Shown here in pieces: positions 23,695 to 33,367 of a stretch of 64,000 bases of DNA (positions are counted from its first letter, which is position 1; every line of letters starts with the position of its first letter). The notes beneath the pieces are model-generated. The model was not told where the DNA came from. It did no database searches and worked only from the letters and a program-made list of their open reading frames with translations. The position numbers were made by a program, and so were the translations under genes. Source of the DNA: Polaribacter litorisediminis (GTDB lineage: Bacteria > Bacteroidota > Bacteroidia > Flavobacteriales > Flavobacteriaceae). The stretch spans positions 2,157,001 to 2,221,000 of the forward strand of contig NZ_CP082966.1 of assembly GCF_019968605.1 (NCBI RefSeq), written 5' to 3'.

Positions 23695-25005
23695 ATGAAA
23701 AAAGCCAGTAAAATTCCGATTACGAAAATTCAGCGTGCATCAAAGCTCGTAAAAACAGGTGCAAAAGTAGGTGTAAATTACCTAAAATATTATGGTGATA
23801 AAATTACCAATACTGAAGAACATGCAAGAGAAAAATTAAACAAATCGAATGCAGAAGACATTTACGAAAGCTTAAAAGATTTAAAAGGAAGTCCTTTAAA
23901 AGTTGCACAAATGTTAAGCATGGAAAAAAGTATCTTACCAAGAGCCTATGTAGAGAAATTTTCTTTGGCACAGTTTTCTGTCCCTCCTCTATCGGAAGCT
24001 TTGGTTTTAAAAACCTTTAAAAAGAGTTTTGGGAAATTCCCGTCAGAAATTTATGAAAAATTTGATGTAAAAGCATACAACGCAGCAAGTATTGGTCAAG
24101 TGCACAAAGCAGAAAAAGATGGCAAAAATTTAGCCGTTAAAATTCAATACCCTGGGGTTTCCGATAGTATAAAGTCTGATTTAGCCTTGTTAAAACCTTT
24201 TGTTATCAGAATGTTTAACATGAAAGGTAAAACATCGGATGAGTATTTCTTTGAAGTACAAGACAAATTACTTGAAGAAACCGATTATATATTAGAAATA
24301 GAACAAAGTCAGGAAATTGTAGACGCTTGTTCTCACATTCCAAATCTTATTTTCCCAAACTATTACCCAACCTTATCATCCAAACAAATTATTACTATGG
24401 ATTGGATGACAGGAATTCATTTATCCGAATATACAGCAGCGAATACCAATCAAGAAGAGTCTAATAAAATAGGCCAAGCCTTATGGGATTTTTTTATGTT
24501 TCAAATTCATAATTTAAAGAAAGTACACGCAGATCCTCATCCAGGAAATTTTTTAGTCTCAGAAGATGGTAAGTTAATTGCCTTAGATTTTGGTTGTATG
24601 AAAACCATTCCTTTATCATTTTACACGCCCTATTTTGTCTTGGCAAAAAAGGAAACACTAGCCGATAAAAAGCTTTTTGAAGAAAAAATGTTCGAATTAG
24701 AAATTTTAAGAAAAGACGATAGTAAAGAAGAATATGAGTTTTTCAGCGATATGTTTCATGAAATGCTTTCTATTTTTACACAACCTTTTCATGTTGAAAC
24801 CTTTGATTTTTCTGACGCCGAATTTTTTGGGAAAATAGCAGAATTTGGCGAGCGCTATTCTAAAAACACAGAATTAAGATCTTACAATGCCAGTAGAGGC
24901 TCAAAACATTTTATTTATATGAATAGAACATTTTTTGGCTTGTATAATTTGATGTTTGATTTAAAAGCAAAAGATATAAAAATTAATAATTTTATTAATT
25001 TGTAA
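23695..25005 (+). CDS. ABC1/AarF/UbiB-family atypical kinase
   Basis: A 436-residue kinase-like protein. The family's KxGQ-like element reads LKGSPLKVAQMLS, the Ala-rich nucleotide loop reads NAASIGQVHKAEKDGKNLAVKIQYPG with the invariant Lys, and the catalytic and metal motifs are KKVHADPHPGNF and ALDFGCM. UbiB members support quinone synthesis; plant ABC1 kinases sit on plastoglobule lipid droplets. There is no clear membrane helix at the end. It is co-transcribed with the TetR-like gene and next to the phasins, which hints at a lipid-droplet role rather than quinone synthesis. That reading is tentative. Confidence 0.9.
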   Translation: MKKASKIPITKIQRASKLVKTGAKVGVNYLKYYGDKITNTEEHAREKLNKSNAEDIYESLKDLKGSPLKVAQMLSMEKSILPRAYVEKFSLAQFSVPPLSEALVLKTFKKSFGKFPSEIYEKFDVKAYNAASIGQVHKAEKDGKNLAVKIQYPGVSDSIKSDLALLKPFVIRMFNMKGKTSDEYFFEVQDKLLEETDYILEIEQSQEIVDACSHIPNLIFPNYYPTLSSKQIITMDWMTGIHLSEYTAANTNQEESNKIGQALWDFFMFQIHNLKKVHADPHPGNFLVSEDGKLIALDFGCMKTIPLSFYTPYFVLAKKETLADKKLFEEKMFELEILRKDDSKEEYEFFSDMFHEMLSIFTQPFHVETFDFSDAEFFGKIAEFGERYSKNTELRSYNASRGSKHFIYMNRTFFGLYNLMFDLKAKDIKINNFINL

Positions 25006-25053
25006 AATCTTTATTACTTTAGTGGCATAATTACCAAAAATCAATCAATCTAT

Positions 25054-25659
25054 ATGTTAATTATTGGAATTGCAGGCGGAACAGGTAGTGGAAAAACAAC
25101 TGTTGTAAATCAAATTGTTAAACAATTGCCATTCGATGAAGTATGCGTAATATCACAAGATTCATATTACAAAGAAACCACCAATCTTTCTTATGTAGAA
25201 AGAGCTAAAATAAATTTCGATCACCCAAGAGCCATTGATTTTGAGCTGTTGATAGAACATTTAAAAGCATTAAAAAAAGAAAAAGTAATTAAACAACCTG
25301 TATATTCGTTTGTAACACACAATAGAACTCAAGATTTTATAAAAACACACCCTCGAAAGGTAGTAATTGTAGAAGGAATCCTCATTTTTAATAGTGAAGA
25401 ATTGCGGAATTTATTCGATATAAAAATCTTTGTGCATGCAGAAACAGATGAGCGATTAATACGAAGAGTGCGACGCGATATTACCGAAAGAGGAAGAGAT
25501 ATTGATGAAGTTTTAAACCGTTACCAATCAACATTAAAACCGATGCATCAGCAATTTATAGAGCCCACAAAAAACTTTGCCGATATTATCATTCCGAATG
25601 ATAGACATAATACTGTTGCCATTGATATTGTACGAAGTGTTATAAATGAACGTCTGTAA
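25054..25659 (+). CDS. udk: Uridine kinase
   Basis: A 201-residue kinase that phosphorylates uridine and cytidine with ATP or GTP in pyrimidine salvage. The P-loop GGTGSGKTT is at residues 8-16. ISQDSYYK, FDHPRAIDFELL, VEGILIF and RRVRRDITERGR are family hallmarks. The start follows a short leader 48 bp after the ABC1 kinase gene. Its stop directly abuts the ATG of the septum protein gene, so the two are translated together. Confidence 0.96.
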   Translation: MLIIGIAGGTGSGKTTVVNQIVKQLPFDEVCVISQDSYYKETTNLSYVERAKINFDHPRAIDFELLIEHLKALKKEKVIKQPVYSFVTHNRTQDFIKTHPRKVVIVEGILIFNSEELRNLFDIKIFVHAETDERLIRRVRRDITERGRDIDEVLNRYQSTLKPMHQQFIEPTKNFADIIIPNDRHNTVAIDIVRSVINERL

Positions 25660-25977
25660 ATGAGCTCTTTAAAAAATTTAAAGAAAAGTCGAGTTTTTAA
25701 AATTCTTACAAATACGTTTGTAATGATTTTAATTCCGTTTATTGTATGGATGCTTTTTTTTGATGAAAATTCATTCTTAATTCATAGAAAATTTAATAAA
25801 GAAATCGAGGAATTAGAAAGTACCATTTCATTTTATAAAAATAAGATTGAACAAGATAAAGAAACCATCAAAAAATTAGAAGATTCCGCAGAATTAGAAC
25901 GTTTTGCACGGGAAAAGTATTTGATGAAAAAAGAAAACGAAAATATTTATATTATTGAATTTGATACCCTAAAATAA
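25660..25977 (+). CDS. FtsB/DivIC-type septum formation initiator
   Basis: A 105-residue bitopic membrane protein. A cytoplasmic basic tail is followed by one transmembrane helix at about residues 15-32 (ILTNTFVMILIPFIVWMLFF), then a coiled coil (FNKEIEELESTISFYKNKIEQDKETIKKLE) and the end LERFAREKYLMKKENENIYIIEF, which matches the DivIC family. It helps assemble the divisome. It abuts udk and its TAATG overlaps the mutase small subunit, an arrangement I recall in Flavobacteriia. Confidence 0.92.
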   Translation: MSSLKNLKKSRVFKILTNTFVMILIPFIVWMLFFDENSFLIHRKFNKEIEELESTISFYKNKIEQDKETIKKLEDSAELERFAREKYLMKKENENIYIIEFDTLK

Positions 25978-27332
25978 TGAGCAAATTTCTATTTGATGAT
26001 TTCGAACCTATATCAGCTGCTGCTTGGAAACAAAAAATTCAAGCAGATTTAAAAGGTGCAGATTATAACAAAACGTTACTTTGGCAAACCGAAGAAGGAA
26101 TTGTTGTAAAACCTTTTTACACCAAAGAAGACAGATCAAATGGCAAAATAAACGTACCAAAAAATGGGTTTAACATTTGTCAAACTCTTTTTATTGATGA
26201 TGAAAAAATAGTAAATTCTTTAGCGGTAGATGCCCTAAAAAGAGGAGCTATGGCGCTTCATTTTAAAGCTGATAAAAAATTCGATTATCAAAAAATTTTA
26301 AAGAATATTGATATACAGAAAACAACACTTTATTTTCAGTTTTCTTTTTTAGATGCTGCTTTTCAAATAGAACTTTCAAAATTTTGTAATTCAGAAAATG
26401 TATTTTTTCAAACAGATATTATTGGCAATTTAGCGGAAAATGGCAATTGGTTCATTGGCCTTAAAGAAGACTTTAAACAACTAGAACCTGTTATAGAATC
26501 TACTAAAAATTGTATTTCAGTTTCTGGCGATTTATATCAAAATGCGGGCGCAACCATTGCACAAGAATTAGCATACACGCTAGCACATGCCAATGAATAT
26601 CTTCATCATTTTGGAAAAGAGGTTGCCTCTAAAATTAGCTTTAAATTTTCAGTAGGCAGCAATTACTTTTTCGAAATTGCCAAATTAAGAGCTTTCAGAA
26701 TCTTATGGGAAACGCTTTTAAACGAATATGAGTTAAAACATAGTGAAGCCCATATTTTTACACAACCAAGCTTACGGAATAAAACATTGTATGACTATAA
26801 TGTTAATATGTTGCGAACAACTTCTGAATCGATGAGTGCAATTTTAGGGGGCTCCAATGCGGTTTCGTCTATTTCTTATGATGCAGTTTATCACAAATCG
26901 AACGAGTTTGGCGAACGAATTGCAAGAAATCAACTTTTAATACTAAAAGAGGAAAGTTATTTGCAAAAAGCTCAAAGTTTTGCAGAGGGTTCTTATTACA
27001 TCGAAGCGATTACAAATCAATTGGCAGAAAAAGCTTTAGAAATTTTTAAACAAACAGAAAAAGCTGGAGGCTTTTTACATCAATTGAAAGCCGGCACTAT
27101 TCAAAAGAAAATTATTGAAAGTGCATCAATCGAAGAAAAAAAATTAACTGCTAAAAAAATCGTTTTATTAGGCACCAATATGCAAACTAATAAAAATGAC
27201 AAAATGCAACACGATATTGAGTTATTTCCTTTTGTAAAACAAAGAAATATAAAAACTTTAATTGTGCCCATTAACAGAAAACGCCTTTCTGAAAACATAG
27301 AAAAAGAACGATTAGCCCAAGAAAATGTCTAG
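25977..27332 (+). CDS. mutA: Methylmalonyl-CoA mutase small (beta) subunit
   Basis: This is the TIM-barrel homologue that pairs with the catalytic subunit. Visible motifs are [54 protein letters not shown] and [16 protein letters not shown]. At 451 aa it ends where full-length MutA chains continue into a vestigial cobalamin-type domain, so that domain is missing. It overlaps the previous gene at TAATG and the large subunit gene by 8 bp. The subunit is structural rather than catalytic. Confidence 0.93.
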   Translation: MSKFLFDDFEPISAAAWKQKIQADLKGADYNKTLLWQTEEGIVVKPFYTKEDRSNGKINVPKNGFNICQTLFIDDEKIVNSLAVDALKRGAMALHFKADKKFDYQKILKNIDIQKTTLYFQFSFLDAAFQIELSKFCNSENVFFQTDIIGNLAENGNWFIGLKEDFKQLEPVIESTKNCISVSGDLYQNAGATIAQELAYTLAHANEYLHHFGKEVASKISFKFSVGSNYFFEIAKLRAFRILWETLLNEYELKHSEAHIFTQPSLRNKTLYDYNVNMLRTTSESMSAILGGSNAVSSISYDAVYHKSNEFGERIARNQLLILKEESYLQKAQSFAEGSYYIEAITNQLAEKALEIFKQTEKAGGFLHQLKAGTIQKKIIESASIEEKKLTAKKIVLLGTNMQTNKNDKMQHDIELFPFVKQRNIKTLIVPINRKRLSENIEKERLAQENV

Positions 27333-29388
27333 AAAATCCTTTGAAAATATCAAACTTAAAAGCGCTACAAAAGAGCCCAAAAAAGCCTTTAAACATGAAG
27401 ACTTTGTAGCAGGAATTGCCCCAAATTTAAGAGGTCCCTATTCTACAATGTATGTGAGAAGACCTTGGACAATTCGGCAATATGCCGGTTTTTCTACCGC
27501 TGAAGAAAGTAACGCTTTTTATAGAAGAAATTTAGAAGCAGGCCAAAAAGGATTGTCTGTTGCTTTTGATTTAGCAACGCACCGAGGCTATGATTCTGAT
27601 CATGAACGTGTGCAAGGAGATGTTGGTAAAGCAGGGGTTGCTATCGATTCCGTAGAAGACATGAAAGTTTTGTTTGACCAAATTCCTCTTGATAAAATGT
27701 CGGTTTCTATGACCATGAATGGTGCCGTTTTACCCATTTTAGCCTTTTATATTGTGGCAGCAGAAGAACAAGGCGTTGCTGCTGAACAACTATCAGGAAC
27801 GATTCAAAATGATATTTTGAAGGAATTCATGGTGCGGAACACCTACATCTATCCTCCTGCCCCATCGATGAAAATTATTGCAGATATTTTTGAGTATACT
27901 AGTGAAAATATGCCGAAATTTAATTCGATTTCTATTTCTGGATATCACATGCAAGAAGCAGGAGCTACGGCAGAAATTGAATTGGCATATACGCTTGCCG
28001 ACGGTCTGGAATACATAAAAAAAGGAATTGAGGCAGGCATGGATATTGATACTTTTGCACCAAGATTATCTTTCTTTTGGGCTATTGGCATGGATCATTT
28101 TGCAGAAATTGCTAAAATGCGTGCTGCCAGAATGTTGTGGGCAAAAATAGTAAAACAATTCAACCCCAAAAACCCCAAATCTTTAGCGTTAAGAACACAT
28201 TGTCAAACTAGTGGTTGGTCTTTAACAGAACAAGATCCGTTTAATAATGTAGCAAGAACCACCATAGAAGCTATGGCTGCGGCTTTTGGCGGTACTCAAA
28301 GTTTACACACCAATGCCCTAGACGAAGCGATTGCTTTGCCCACTGAATTCTCAGCAAGAATTGCGCGAAATACACAAATATATTTACAGGAAGAAACATA
28401 CATTACGAAAACTGTAGATCCTTGGGCGGGAAGTTATCATGTAGAGCAATTAACCGAAGATATTGCCAACAAAGCATGGCAATTAATGAATGAAGTTGCT
28501 GAATTAGGAGGCATGACCAAAGCCATTGAAAAAGGGATTCCGAAAATGAGAATTGAGGAAGCTGCAGCTAAAAAACAAGCAAAAATTGATAGCGGAAGAG
28601 ATGTCATTGTTGGCGTAAACAAATACCAACTAAAACAAGAAGATCCGTTACATATTTTAGAAGTGGATAATGAAGCGGTTAGAAAATCGCAAATTGAAAG
28701 ATTAGAGAAGCTAAAATCTGAAAGAAATCATCAAGAAGTTAAAAAATGTTTAGTAGCTTTAACCAATGCTGCAAAATCTGGCAAAGAAAATCTTTTAAGT
28801 TTAGCGGTAAAAGCTGCGAAAAACAGAGCTACTTTAGGTGAAATTTCTGATGCTCTTGAAGTTGTATTTGACAGACACAAAGCAGTGCATAAAACCATTT
28901 CTGGCGTGTATAGTAAAGAAATTAAAGACGATAAATTATTTAAAAAAGCAGCAGAATTAGCAGATAAATTTGCTGAATTAGAAGGCAGGCGTCCAAGAAT
29001 TATGATTGCCAAATTAGGTCAAGATGGTCATGATCGAGGGGCTAAAGTAGTTGCTACAGGGTATGCCGATTTAGGTTTTGATGTGGATATTGGGCCTCTT
29101 TTTCAAACACCACAAGAAGCCACCAAACAGGCTGTAGAAAATGATGTGCATATTTTAGGGATTTCTTCATTGGCAGCAGGTCATAAAACGTTAGTTCCGC
29201 AAGTAGTTGCAGAGCTAAAAAAACATGGTCGAGAAGATATTATGGTGATTGTAGGTGGCGTAATTCCTGCGCAAGATTATCAATATTTATTCGATGCTGG
29301 AGCTGTGGGTATTTATGGACCCGGAACAAAAATTGCGCAAGCCGCCATTGAATTGATTACTATTTTGATTGATAGTGTTGTGGAGTAA
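27325..29388 (+). CDS. mutB: Methylmalonyl-CoA mutase large (alpha) subunit
   Basis: The adenosylcobalamin-dependent catalytic subunit interconverts methylmalonyl-CoA and succinyl-CoA. The barrel carries [37 protein letters not shown] and [16 protein letters not shown]. The C-terminal B12 domain has DGHDRGAKV near residue 567 (the DxHxxG base-off motif) and GGVIPAQDY. At 687 aa the length is normal. It overlaps mutA by 8 bp. It allows use of propionate, odd-chain and branched-chain precursors, or the reverse supply of methylmalonyl-CoA. Confidence 0.97.
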   Translation: MSRKSFENIKLKSATKEPKKAFKHEDFVAGIAPNLRGPYSTMYVRRPWTIRQYAGFSTAEESNAFYRRNLEAGQKGLSVAFDLATHRGYDSDHERVQGDVGKAGVAIDSVEDMKVLFDQIPLDKMSVSMTMNGAVLPILAFYIVAAEEQGVAAEQLSGTIQNDILKEFMVRNTYIYPPAPSMKIIADIFEYTSENMPKFNSISISGYHMQEAGATAEIELAYTLADGLEYIKKGIEAGMDIDTFAPRLSFFWAIGMDHFAEIAKMRAARMLWAKIVKQFNPKNPKSLALRTHCQTSGWSLTEQDPFNNVARTTIEAMAAAFGGTQSLHTNALDEAIALPTEFSARIARNTQIYLQEETYITKTVDPWAGSYHVEQLTEDIANKAWQLMNEVAELGGMTKAIEKGIPKMRIEEAAAKKQAKIDSGRDVIVGVNKYQLKQEDPLHILEVDNEAVRKSQIERLEKLKSERNHQEVKKCLVALTNAAKSGKENLLSLAVKAAKNRATLGEISDALEVVFDRHKAVHKTISGVYSKEIKDDKLFKKAAELADKFAELEGRRPRIMIAKLGQDGHDRGAKVVATGYADLGFDVDIGPLFQTPQEATKQAVENDVHILGISSLAAGHKTLVPQVVAELKKHGREDIMVIVGGVIPAQDYQYLFDAGAVGIYGPGTKIAQAAIELITILIDSVVE

Positions 29389-29577
29389 GTTGGTTTGTTT
29401 CTATTTTTTCTCACAACTTCGCCAACGCTGGATATAATGAACTTGTGCTCAACTTGATTGAGTATTAAAACTCGGTATATCCGTAACGAGTTGTTTTTCA
29501 TTGAAAATGAGATTGAATTGTTGAATTAACTGCTTTTCTATGAGAATCTCACCCTAAAAACACACTAAATGTAATAA

Positions 29578-29614
29578 TAGATAGTTTTAAATCTATCTAT
29601 TTTAGATATATTTG
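29578..29614 (+). promoter_or_regulatory. Palindromic operator and -7 element of the AAA/DUF4143 gene
   Basis: TAGATAG at 29578-29584 and its perfect complement CTATCTA at 29593-29599 enclose 8 A/T bases. TATATTTG at 29607-29614 (TAnnTTTG) follows 8 bp later and lies 25 bp before the ATG. The palindrome covers the usual -33 position, where there is no TTG element, so it looks like an operator. Confidence 0.55.
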
Positions 29615-29638
29615 CAATGTTAAGAAAATAATATAGCA

Positions 29639-31081
29639 ATGTTAAACCTTATTCCGACAGTAAAAATCATTGAACGTCTTCGCTATGAAAATCCGTGGTG
29701 GATCACCAAAGAGATTCCGAATACATACAGCTCCATGTCTAAGAGGTTATATTTTGATCTGTTTTATCCATTTGTAATTGAAAGGAGTATAAACAGAGCT
29801 TTAGTCCTGATGGGACCTAGAAGGGTAGGAAAAACAATCATGTTATTTCATTGTATTGAAAACTTACTAGAAGAAGGAACAAATCCTCATAAACTATTCT
29901 TTATAGGGATTGACAACCCAATCTATGTTCATTTAAGTTTGGAGGATATTTTAACGCTCTGCAAAGATTCTTTGAACCTTGAAAATCTTGATGATTGTTA
30001 TGTCTTTTTTGATGAAATACAATACTTGAAAGACTGGGAAAGGCACTTAAAAGTATTGGTTGACTCCTATCCTAACACCAAATTCATTGTTTCTGGCTCG
30101 GCAGCCGCAGCTTTAAAATGGCATAGTACGGAAAGTGGAGCTGGCAGATTTACTGATTTCCTTTTACCCCCATTGACATTTCAAGAATATATTCATTTAA
30201 AAAAATTAGATCATTTAATTTTTGAAGGTGATATTCAATACGGAAATAAGGATATAAAATATTGTCTAACTCACGATACAAAAGCATTGAATAAAGAATT
30301 CGTCCATTATTTAAATTTTGGAGGATATCCAGAGGTTGTTTTGTCAGAAAAAATACAAGGCGATATGGGTAGATATGTAAAAAGCGATATTGTAGACAAA
30401 GTTCTACTTAGAGACTTACCAAGCTTGTACGGAATCAAAGATGTACAAGAATTAAACAGATTTTTTACCTATATCGCGTATAATACTGGCAATGAATTTT
30501 CATACGAGACAATGTCTAGAGAAAGTGGTATTCAAAAAGATACGTTAAAAAAATACTTAGAATACTTAGAAGCTGCTTTTCTGATTAAGGTGTTAAACAA
30601 GGTCGGAGTGAATGCAAAAAGATTAAAAAGAATCACAAGTTTCAAAGTATATCTTACAAATCCTTCTCTACGTACTGCGCTATTTTCTCCAATAAGTGAA
30701 ACAGACCAAGAAATGGGAAACATGGTGGAAACAGCTATTCTTTCACAATGGATGCATCTGGAGGAATTAGATTTAACCTATGCTAGATGGAAAGATGGTA
30801 GAAATGAAGGTGAAGTAGATCTTGTTTTAGTAGATGACAAAAGTTATAAGCCTGTTTGGGGAGTAGAAATAAAATGGAGTAATCGATATTTTGATAAACC
30901 TCAAGAATTGAAAAGTTTGATTAAATTTTGCGAAACGAATAAATTTGAATCAGCTGTTGTTACTTCAATTGATCAATTAGGAATGAAAGAAATACTAGGG
31001 TTAAAATTTACTTTTATACCTTCTTCAATCTATGCTTACAATATTGGAGAAATTACCCTAAAAATGAAAAATAAAAACTAA
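29639..31081 (+). CDS. AAA ATPase with C-terminal DUF4143 domain
   Basis: A 480-residue P-loop ATPase. Walker A GPRRVGKT is at residues 59-66, Walker B is CYVFFDEIQYL, and VSGSAAAALK is a sensor-like motif. Then comes an HTH-like region (YETMSRESGIQKDTLKKYLEYLEAAFLIKVL), and the C-terminal DUF4143 part has a nuclease-like pattern (EGEVDLVLVDDKSY, VWGVEIKWSN). Proteins of this family are scattered in bacteria and archaea and often transferred; function is unknown. It stands alone behind a palindromic operator. Confidence 0.9.
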   Translation: MLNLIPTVKIIERLRYENPWWITKEIPNTYSSMSKRLYFDLFYPFVIERSINRALVLMGPRRVGKTIMLFHCIENLLEEGTNPHKLFFIGIDNPIYVHLSLEDILTLCKDSLNLENLDDCYVFFDEIQYLKDWERHLKVLVDSYPNTKFIVSGSAAAALKWHSTESGAGRFTDFLLPPLTFQEYIHLKKLDHLIFEGDIQYGNKDIKYCLTHDTKALNKEFVHYLNFGGYPEVVLSEKIQGDMGRYVKSDIVDKVLLRDLPSLYGIKDVQELNRFFTYIAYNTGNEFSYETMSRESGIQKDTLKKYLEYLEAAFLIKVLNKVGVNAKRLKRITSFKVYLTNPSLRTALFSPISETDQEMGNMVETAILSQWMHLEELDLTYARWKDGRNEGEVDLVLVDDKSYKPVWGVEIKWSNRYFDKPQELKSLIKFCETNKFESAVVTSIDQLGMKEILGLKFTFIPSSIYAYNIGEITLKMKNKN

Positions 31082-31211
31082 TAACACGAAAGAATAACAC
31101 GTTATATTGCACATAGTAACCTGCGGGATGCTTAGAAAGCATTTATTAACCTTTAGCAAAAACAAAAATTCCCCTATCTTTTAATTTTTTAAATATTGTT
31201 TTCATTTTCAT

Positions 31212-31219
31212 TATATTTG
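31212..31219 (+). promoter_or_regulatory. Promoter -7 element (TAnnTTTG) of the amidohydrolase gene
   Basis: TATATTTG lies 15 bp before the ATG at 31235. A TTG at 31196 is only 13 bp upstream, closer than the usual 17-23 bp. Confidence 0.45.
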
Positions 31220-31234
31220 GGAAAACAACTTCCC

Positions 31235-32683
31235 ATGAAAAACATTCTCATTAAAAAGCTATCGCTAGTATTGTTATTTTTTGTCGTTTGTAATGTACAA
31301 AGTCAAAAACTTTCCAAAAACAAAAAAGCATTAATCCAATCCGTAGAAAAGCACAAACAAGCTCTTATTAAAATTAGTGATGCTATTTGGAGTGCTGCAG
31401 AAACCGCGTTTGAAGAAACAAAATCCGCAGAAATACTAGCCAGCTATGCAGAAAAACAAGGTTTTACGTTAGAAAGAGGCGTTGCAAATATCCCCACTGC
31501 TTTTGTAGCAACGTATGGTTCTGGTGCTCCTGTAATAAGTGTTCTTGGTGAATTTGATGCTTTGCCAAGTCTTTCTCAAGATACAAAACCCACAAAATCT
31601 CCACTCAAAGAAGGAAATCCTGGTCATGGTTGTGGACATAATTTATTTGGTGCTGGTAGTTTGGGTGCTGCTATAGCGATTAAAGAGTTAATTGAAGCTG
31701 GAAAAATAAAAGGAACTGTCAAGTTTTTTGGAACACCATCCGAAGAAAAATTCTTTGGTAAAATTTGGATGGTTGAAGCGGGACTTTGGGATGATGTTGA
31801 TGTAAATATAAGCTGGCATCCTTTTGCAGTTACAGAAGCGGATGTACAAAGTACTTTAGCCTTAGTTGATTTTAAAGTCGAGTTTTTTGGTCAAGCTTCT
31901 CATGCGGCTGCAGATCCATGGAATGGTAGATCTGCTTCTGATGCTTTAGAATTATATACTTCAGGAATTAACTATTACAGAGAACACGTAAAACCGACGG
32001 TTAGAATGCATTACCACATTCAAGATGGAGGTCAAGTAGTAAATGTAGTTCCAGATTATTCAAGATTATGGGTAAGGGTAAGAGACACCAAACGTGAGGG
32101 TTTAATGCCTGTATATGAACGCGTCATGAAAATGGCGGAAGGAGCTGCAATCATGGCAAATGTTGATCATAAAGTATCATTAATTTCAGGAATTTATGAA
32201 GTTTTGGTAAATCGTGAAGGAGGAAAAATATTGCAAGAAAACTTAGAATTATTAGGTCCTATTACTTATTCTGAAGATGAAATTGCGTTTGGTAAAAAGA
32301 TTCAAGAAGCTACCCAAAAACCATTAATTGGTATGGACAGTAAAATTACTTCTCTAAAAGAAACTTCAGAAAATCCTGGTGGAGGCTCTACAGATGTTGG
32401 TGATGTAAGTTGGAATGTACCCAACATCAACCTAAAAGTTACCGTTGCTCCAAAAGATACACCTTGGCATTCTTGGGCTGTTGTAGCTTGTGGTGGCATG
32501 AGTATTGGTCATAAAGGGATGATATACTCATCAAAAGCAATGTCTATGACCATGTTAGATTTATTTGAAAATCCTGATTTAGTTCAGAAAGTAAAAGATG
32601 AATATAAAGAACGTAAAGGAAATGTTGTGTATAAGCCTATTATTCCTGAAGGTTTGCCTCCAATTCCTACCCAAAAGAAATAA
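31235..32683 (+). CDS. Secreted M20-family amidohydrolase (AbgB/aminobenzoyl-glutamate hydrolase-like)
   Basis: A dizinc peptidase or amidohydrolase. I place the start at the ATG at 31235, because MKNILIKKLSLVLLFFVVCNVQSQK is a clean signal peptide and an in-frame TTG upstream lies before the -7 element. Metal-site motifs include GHGCGHNLFG, GTPSEEKFFG and SWHPFA, and the dimerisation domain starts VDFKVEFFGQASHAAADPW. The ending DTPWHSWAVVACGG is typical of the AbgB type. It acts in the periplasm, probably on N-acyl or peptide-like amides. It is monocistronic and followed by a stem-loop. Confidence 0.9.
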   Translation: MKNILIKKLSLVLLFFVVCNVQSQKLSKNKKALIQSVEKHKQALIKISDAIWSAAETAFEETKSAEILASYAEKQGFTLERGVANIPTAFVATYGSGAPVISVLGEFDALPSLSQDTKPTKSPLKEGNPGHGCGHNLFGAGSLGAAIAIKELIEAGKIKGTVKFFGTPSEEKFFGKIWMVEAGLWDDVDVNISWHPFAVTEADVQSTLALVDFKVEFFGQASHAAADPWNGRSASDALELYTSGINYYREHVKPTVRMHYHIQDGGQVVNVVPDYSRLWVRVRDTKREGLMPVYERVMKMAEGAAIMANVDHKVSLISGIYEVLVNREGGKILQENLELLGPITYSEDEIAFGKKIQEATQKPLIGMDSKITSLKETSENPGGGSTDVGDVSWNVPNINLKVTVAPKDTPWHSWAVVACGGMSIGHKGMIYSSKAMSMTMLDLFENPDLVQKVKDEYKERKGNVVYKPIIPEGLPPIPTQKK

Positions 32684-32715
32684 ACTTTACAGTGAAACAT
32701 GCAGTTCTTATGTCG

Positions 32716-32741
32716 ATTTAAGTGATTGATATCGCTTAAAT
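32716..32741. other. Stem-loop downstream of the amidohydrolase gene
   Basis: An 11-bp stem (ATTTAAGTGAT against ATCGCTTAAAT, one G-U pair, loop TGAT) begins 32 bp after the stop. No T-run follows, so it is more likely a 3' mRNA structure than a terminator. Confidence 0.5.
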
Positions 32742-33331
32742 AAATTGAATAATTTTTTGATTCTTAGAGATTAAAAACTAATTATTGTAGCCTTCGTTAA
32801 GATCATTTTTTTTATAAAAATTCAGCAAAAAAAACGATTTATTGTGGTATTATATAACTAAAATAGGGTTCGCAATAATAACTATCAAATCCAAAATAAG
32901 GCACTTACTTTGGTGTGCTCAAAAGAAGCCCACTCTGCAAGATCAAATTTCTGAAATAAGCAATTTTTACTGCCGATTTTTGAAGTTATAAAAGCATCGT
33001 TTTCAATTAAAGCAGGATTTAAATATACTTAAACACAAAAAATCTAATTTCTAAAATCTATAGCTTTCATAATTTGAAATTATTGTCACAAAATAGGCCT
33101 TTTTCTTGGCTTATATCTAAAAAAATATTTTGAAGGCTATGTGTTACTTTTTAGCGGTCTAGAAAGAAAAAAAATATGATTTTCTATTGCTATAAATTAA
33201 AACAAAAACTGCTAATAGATATTTGGATCCGAATTTCTTAGTAAAACCCTTCCTCTTTTACATCCTAATTTTTAACAATTCTTAACAGGAAAAAACAACT
33301 GCTATGTACGGAATTTTGTTCCTTTTATCCT
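32742..33331. other. Non-coding stretch before ccsBA
   Basis: About 590 bases of A/T-rich sequence with no ORF of interest, no shared repeat and no RNA gene that I recognise. Confidence 0.55.
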
Positions 33332-33339
33332 TAAATTTG
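33332..33339 (+). promoter_or_regulatory. Promoter -7 element (TAnnTTTG) of ccsBA
   Basis: TAAATTTG lies 28 bp before the ATG at 33368. A TTTG at 33315-33318 is a candidate -33 element, but its 13-bp spacing is short. Confidence 0.5.
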
Positions 33340-33367
33340 CATCACTTTAAAAAGCAACAAATTAAGG

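Noticed and set aside
29425..29480. Copy of the mosaic repeat downstream of mutB
   Set aside because: Only a short match (CTCAACTTGATTGAG, complement of part of the module C long loop) is visible, too little to call a copy.
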